A DNA stretch of 64,000 nt, from contig OU015664.1 in NCBI GenBank assembly GCA_907165275.2, positions 2,628,001 to 2,692,000 on the forward strand, given 5' to 3'. Of the stretch, positions 59,416 through 64,000 are shown in pieces. The notes below the pieces were generated by a model that saw nothing but the letters and a program-made list of their open reading frames with translations, searched no databases and had not been told where the DNA came from. Every line of letters starts with the position of its first letter. Within the stretch, counting starts at the first letter, position 1. Both the position numbers and the translations under genes were made by a program. The DNA is from Zygaena filipendulae (taxonomy: Eukaryota > Arthropoda > Insecta > Lepidoptera > Zygaenidae).

Positions 59416-59568
59416 TCTTCTTTATTTTTTTATGCGAACGATCGACACTAAAACATATTTGTGGGGGTCCAAGCTAAAAGTACCAGTTCTCGGCATTTGG
59501 TTTCCGAGATATATACGAGGTTTTGTAAAGTTGGGTGAATAAATTGCGTCCGCGATTTTAATTGATTA

Positions 59569-60060
59569 TCTATATCTATACTTCTAATAAAACTGTAGAG
59601 AGGTCAATTCTGTACATTGAATATACTAAATATTCAAAATTAATATTGGAGGATGAATGGTGATCGATACTTATGCCAAAAATGCAATCAGTTTTTTGTC
59701 TGTCTGTCTGTCTGTCTGTATGGGCACGCGTGGATCAAAAACTACTGAAGGGATTTTAACCAAACTTGGTACGATTGTAGTCCATACTCCTGGGCAGGTT
59801 ATAGGCTATATAATATAACGCTAAGGCACATAGGAGCTGAGCAGTGACGATAAATTTGAAGCAAGTCGGATGAAAATGCGCTTTCGAGCTCTTATCCTCG
59901 CATACGTTTACTCAATCACGCAAAAACGGGTGAATGGATTTGGATGAAATTTGGCATGCACGTTGTCAGGGGTACAGAGAAGGACATAGGGTACTTTTTA
60001 TCCCGGAATTCTCGCGGGAACTCCGAAATTACTGCGGGTGAAACCGCGGGGCATAGCTAG
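59569..60060 (+). mobile_element. Helitron, long composite copy (about 490 bp) with (GTCT)n
   Basis: The 5' half (CTTCTAATAAAACTGTAGAG, TCTGTACATTGAATA, then GTCTGTCTGTCTGTCTGTCT at 59698-59719) resembles the long-body subfamily. From about 59905 (ACTCAATCACGCAAAAACGG) it is the short-body sequence of 36057-36270, ending GGGGCATAGCTAG followed by T. This looks like a fusion or a longer parental form. Confidence 0.75.
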
Positions 60061-60331
60061 TTATTAATAAATGCTCAATTTTCTACAATTTCATACATCT
60101 TAATCTACAATAACATATAAAAATCTATGTAAAAAGCAAGTAAAAAGGTGTTTTTTTTTTCACTCGAACTTTTATGTTTTTTCTCAAATCAAACTTTTTC
60201 AGAATTTCAACTGCAAAGGTCTGATAAAAAAACTGCTATTTTTGGAATATTTTTTCAATCATTACTATCAATTGACTATTCTAGATACCGAAGCTAGTCT
60301 TAATTCAATACCCCACTACTGGTATACCTTT

Positions 60332-60757
60332 TTACGAGGACGCCCACATTTGTTTGTCCATCGTCATCGAAAGATAACCGTCTCTTGACAAGAGATCATT
60401 GAAAAAAAAGCACCTAAATATATGTGTAAGAATTATTAAGAATAATAAAAAATAAGTAATAACGGTTACATCTAGAGAGACAAGCGACACTCCGTCAATT
60501 GAAAGGAGCCTCATATCGCTATTGTGTTCACTAATAATCTGAAGTTCTATTTTCGTACTCGCGAAGTGTCCAGTTGACTGAATGAATGAATACCTCTTTG
60601 GTCGATCCAATTTTATGTTCATGCAGTTACTTCTTATGTGCCTATTGAACAAGGCGGAAACTGCTTTGTGAATATTATTCTCCTGTACCAGAAGCATTAG
60701 TAGTGTTTGATCATTGTAATACTCAATTAGTAACTGTTGTGGTTTCGGTGTTTCCAT
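60332..60757 (-). CDS. Unassigned 141-aa reading frame with a C-terminal hydrophobic segment
   Basis: ATG at 60757, in-frame stop upstream, stop at 60332. Residues 1-90 are soluble-looking (LLIEYYNDQTLLMLLVQENN; RPKRYSFIQSTGHFAST). A membrane-like segment (VITYFLLFLIILTHIF) follows, then a short polar tail. The order of a helical region, an 'SLVSLDVTVITY' stretch and a hydrophobic TY-containing segment is loosely like the end of an insect gustatory receptor. The TYhhhhhQ signature is not met and the protein would be far too short, so this could be a receptor remnant or a chance frame. No neighbouring exons were found. Confidence 0.25.
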   Translation of the reverse strand: METPKPQQLLIEYYNDQTLLMLLVQENNIHKAVSALFNRHIRSNCMNIKLDRPKRYSFIQSTGHFASTKIELQIISEHNSDMRLLSIDGVSLVSLDVTVITYFLLFLIILTHIFRCFFFNDLLSRDGYLSMTMDKQMWASS

Positions 60758-62084
60758 TCGACCACATTACGTAAATGTTGTTTGCGTAAGGGATTTTTCG
60801 TCATTCGACATAATTAAATTGATGAAATTACTTACAAGGGCTGCGAGGAAAGTGACCCCAATGAGCAAGAATAATTAAGAAATATTAAAGTGATTATAGA
60901 TGAGTAAGTACTTAGGTAAGTCCGCGTTCAAGAATATATCGTTAGGTTTTCTGACACTATTCTTTTTTTTTGTGAACTGCAAATAAATGTTGGTGTAGAT
61001 TCTAATACGAAATTTCTTTAATCAAGATGTAGTAAACGCTTCGTTCACTCAGTACTTATTTAAAACGATTGAAGTTCTACTTTTTGACAAGTGTTCGTAG
61101 ACGGTAGAAGGCTAACTTCGACTCGAATTACGGCAGGCAAATATCTTCAATGTTTTTTTTTGCTTATCACCTATTGATTACAGTATGCATATTATGCCAT
61201 CATGTTTGAATTGGTGCGAAACGTGCGAAACGATGCCAAATGCCAATTCGTTACTGTTAACAATTGAAATTACCGGTAATTTAATACATTGTACAAATGC
61301 ACATACACTTGATATAACTCTGGAGCATTGATACTTCCAACATTCGTCATGATCTTTGTTACATCATTAGCATTTGTTATTTTTATTAATAAATCAAATA
61401 CTTGAATAGGTCTATCATAATTTCATACAGGGATGTTATGAATATAAGTAGGTATTAAATTAAAAGTATCAAACTGTCAATGATATTGAACAATTTTCGT
61501 TTAAAATATTCCAAAGTTTACAGACTTTCGAGAAATATTTTTCAAAGATTTAAAAAACAAATTCTCAACCCTATTATTTGTGTCTTTTTTTTGATCATTG
61601 TATGAGGTCAAGATGTTTCTAAAAACAAAATAGCCGATTTTATCCATCGTGAGTCGTGACGTTTCCGAAAAACAAAAAAAATTAAGAAAAAAACCTTTAA
61701 AAAAAATCACGACTACATGGAACTTTTTGCCTCGTCCGCACTAATCTGACAAAGAATGTAAGAAAGATACAAGGCCGAAGGCGAGCTGTTAGGTTCATTC
61801 CGACAATTAACAAGAGACAAACAATGATAATTTTGTCGTGATAAATCTGAGTGATAAATATACTCGTAGAAGGAATCACTTTGATTAAGTTACACTGCGT
61901 CAAATTGTGAGCGAATTAGTACAGTACAATCAAGGCTGTGGTGAGCGCGTGCGAAGCTGCAAGAAGCACTGTATGATATATATGTGGATATATCCACAAT
62001 GATGAATGATGAGCTTATTTTAAATTAGTAGATATTGACTAGTTTGTTCGAGTACGATTTACTGATTTGGCTACTTGACTTTAT
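60758..62084. other. Intergenic, no gene seen
   Basis: AT-rich DNA without recognisable element ends or splice-framed coding sequence. Confidence 0.5.
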
Positions 62085-62205
62085 AAAAAATATTGGACAC
62101 ATATTTTTTAATCATAAAATAACGGCGATACATTGAGTTAAAACTTCGTGTGACGTCACAACCCGGTGCAGTTTGTACGGGGCTTATACCGAATAAAGAC
62201 GTCAC
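62085..62205. mobile_element. Fragment of the TTTAGTCCGTC MITE family
   Basis: Reverse-orientation fragment with ATATTGGACACATATTTTTT, AACGGCGATA and GTGACGTCAC, the arm and core of the copies at 21 and 36 kb. The other arm was not seen. Confidence 0.55.
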
Positions 62206-62267
62206 GAATAAGGCCGCACCACAGATAATATTATGATACCGCCGCACTATAGTTGCCGAGCTTGCCC

Positions 62268-62493
62268 TTATTCACTATGACCATAACACGCCGCGCTCAG
62301 ATAAGACGCTGCAAAAACTGTATTTCCTTCGAAATCAAAGAAGTTTTACTGCAAAAAAATACATTTACAACGTTTTTTATGGCATAAAGAATAATAATTT
62401 CTAATATCTTGGCATCTAGAACGTTTGGAAATGCGTTTTTGGGACCCGCGTTATGGGCAAGGAATGTTGTTTGTCATAGTGAATAAGCCCGCC
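62268..62493. mobile_element. MITE with CCTTATTCACTATG ends (inverted relative to the 5.7-kb copy)
   Basis: TGCCCTTATTCACTATGACC followed by ATAACACGCCGCG, ending GGCAAGGAATGTTGTTTGTC then ATAGTGAATAAGCCC. Shares ends and subterminal blocks with 5724-5952. Confidence 0.82.
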
Positions 62494-62802
62494 CTGCTAT
62501 GCTTGTGTACAAGATACACGGTGATCACATACAAGGTTACTAGCTTAAGTGGGGTTTAGGTACACGGGTGAGGCGGTTTATGAAGCATTTAGCCGCACGG
62601 CGAAAATCGACCCGTGTTAACCCCTCTTTAGTGACACACATTAAGTGTTGCCAACTCGAAATTTGCCCTAGAGTCGCAGTGCTGCCAACTTTATTTTCTA
62701 AGGGATCGTAGTCGTACAAAATACTAGAAAAAATCGTATTTCACCATTACATACATTAAACTATTTACTCCAGTGCTCCAGTGGCAGAACATTTTATATG
62801 GA

Positions 62803-63063
62803 GCTATTCACACTTGTCGGAAACAGATTTTGTGTCGTCGCCGACAAGAAATGTTGGCTGTTTGCGAGCCCTCTACGCCCGGAAAAAATCGTGTCGCCTA
62901 TGAGTTAGTATGACGCTGTTCACATTTGTCGGATGTCGGGTCCGACAATCCTCTCCCCGCTACTCCTTGTGGCGGCAGCGCGTGTTCGTCAGCCGACAAG
63001 TGTGAACAGAGGCGCCGAAATCCGATTAAAATCCGGATACGACATCCGACAAGTGGGAACGAG
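62803..63063. mobile_element. MITE with doubled inverted repeats (CACTTGTCGG)
   Basis: Outer arms GAGCTATTCACACTTGTCGG and (inverted) GAGCTCGTTCCCACTTGTCGG. A second pair inside, GCTGTTCACATTTGTCGG (62918) and CCGACAAGTGTGAACAG (62993-63009). The four arms are related to each other, so this is either one element nested in another or an element with duplicated ends. Confidence 0.7.
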
Positions 63064-63242
63064 CTCTTATTAATAAAAACTTTGTCCTTCTACAGTAGTT
63101 CATTAATCTTTACAATATAAATCAATAGATACAGTCATTGCCATATTATAACTTTAGGTACAAACAAACCTACAACGCACACATTATCTGTGAGTAAATT
63201 CAAAGTGGAACAAATCGTGTCGTGCTCAAGGAAACATCATAA

Positions 63243-63524
63243 TCTATCTATTTATACTATAATAAAAGAATAGAATCCGCGATTCTGTACATTGAATATT
63301 TTTACCTAAAATTGAGAGGGGTGATAAAATAAGAGTAACCAAGCTAAAAAAAAGTTTTTAAAATTCTTTTCTGTCTGTCTGTGCGTCTGTCATGCGGTTT
63401 TCACAGGTAGATTAAGCTTAGCCTGGAGCTACATATAGGTTTTGTTTCATTCAAATCGGATGTCGGGAAAAAAAGTTGTTGTATAAAAACCTTTCGCGCG
63501 GGTGAAACCGCGGGGCACAGCTAG
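63243..63524 (+). mobile_element. Helitron, complete long-body copy (282 bp)
   Basis: TCTATCTATTTATACTATAA, TGTCTGTCTGTGCGTCTGTC, AGGTAGATTAAGCTTAGCCT, hairpin CGCGGGTGAAACCGCGGGGC ACAGCTAG, then T. Confidence 0.83.
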
Positions 63525-64000
63525 TTATGTATAAATAAACCACCTGACGACTTTTGCTTCTGTATAGTTTGACAGAGGTTTATTGGCGTTTTACAATGAA
63601 ATCTCAATTAGGGCGTTGTTAACAATAAAGACCTTTAAAAAATAAACTAAAAAGGAAAAACCAAACGCAAGGCGAGTACAATAAGAATAATACCTAAGTT
63701 GTATGTTCAATTGTAGGTGGTTATGTAACTGTAACTAATGATAAAACAATAAAAAACCAATAATGTATATATATTGTAATAAAATATATTAATTATACTT
63801 GAACATTATCACCCAGCGCTACCTGCTCCCAAACTAATAAGAACTTTTTTCTATTAGGGACCATTCTTAAAGTACATCACACGATAAGGAGGGGAGGGGG
63901 TTGACGAAGTGTGACAGGGGGTGGGGGCGTCCTAAGTTTCATGACGTCACATTTAAAAATCGCCTAATTTGAACTACCTATCTATTAACGAAAAACTTGA
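63525..64000. other. Right edge, no gene seen
   Basis: AT-rich, then AAGGAGGGGAGGGGGTTGAC and GACAGGGGGTGGGGGCGTCC near 63886-63930, a G-rich stretch followed by ATGACGTCAC. This is possibly one end of an element that continues outside the window. Confidence 0.4.

Overview
This is a eukaryotic genomic window, almost certainly from a moth or butterfly. It is AT-rich, genes are split by long introns, and it carries dozens of copies of a Lepidoptera-type non-autonomous Helitron (Lep1/MINE-like: hairpin CGCGGGTGAAACCGCG, then GGCACAGCTAG, then T). There are also a tRNA-like SINE, 3' ends of LINEs and many MITEs. No bacterial-style operon, CRISPR array, rRNA gene or functional tRNA gene was seen.

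Two protein genes can be supported, both on the minus strand. (1) A UDP-glycosyltransferase (UGT) gene enters the window at its left edge. Coding exons lie at 13-196 and 665-807. Reading phase and splice sites place the start codon in the last three bases of an exon at 24248-24407, so an intron of about 23.4 kb follows the first codon. A splice donor at 35158 with a TATA-like box at 35404-35410 may be a distal first exon or promoter. (2) A complete C2H2 zinc-finger gene occupies 42416-45570 (four coding exons, 490 residues). It has nine fingers, an N-terminal tract of about 15 Ser-Ser-Gln heptads, and a possible non-coding 5' exon near 46430-46600. Its stop codon lies 14 bp from a 382-bp hAT-type MITE with a perfect 8-bp target duplication.

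The rest is mobile-element sediment. 1-24 kb and 24-35 kb (UGT introns and 5' flank) hold Helitron remnants, a 5'-truncated LINE with poly(A), RTE-like LINE tails and several MITE families. One of these, the GCACTCAGAG family, forms nested hairpins and has begun to amplify as 123-bp tandem half-elements (19.8-20.4 kb). 35-42 kb and 54-64 kb are intergenic with scattered MITEs.

The most unusual structure is at 46.9-52 kb. A 4.2-kb hAT-like element with 16-bp terminal repeats (CAGGGGCGGATCCAGG) has inserted into the terminal repeat of an older copy of the same family, with the 8-bp duplication GATCCAGG. The younger copy carries a 273-bp/835-bp higher-order tandem array; the older copy has been split by another MITE, and the younger copy serves as the unsplit comparison. 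I found no convincing new host system. The transposon self-nesting, the satellite-like growth of MITE and hAT sequence, and the start codon separated from its gene by 23 kb are the points most worth checking.
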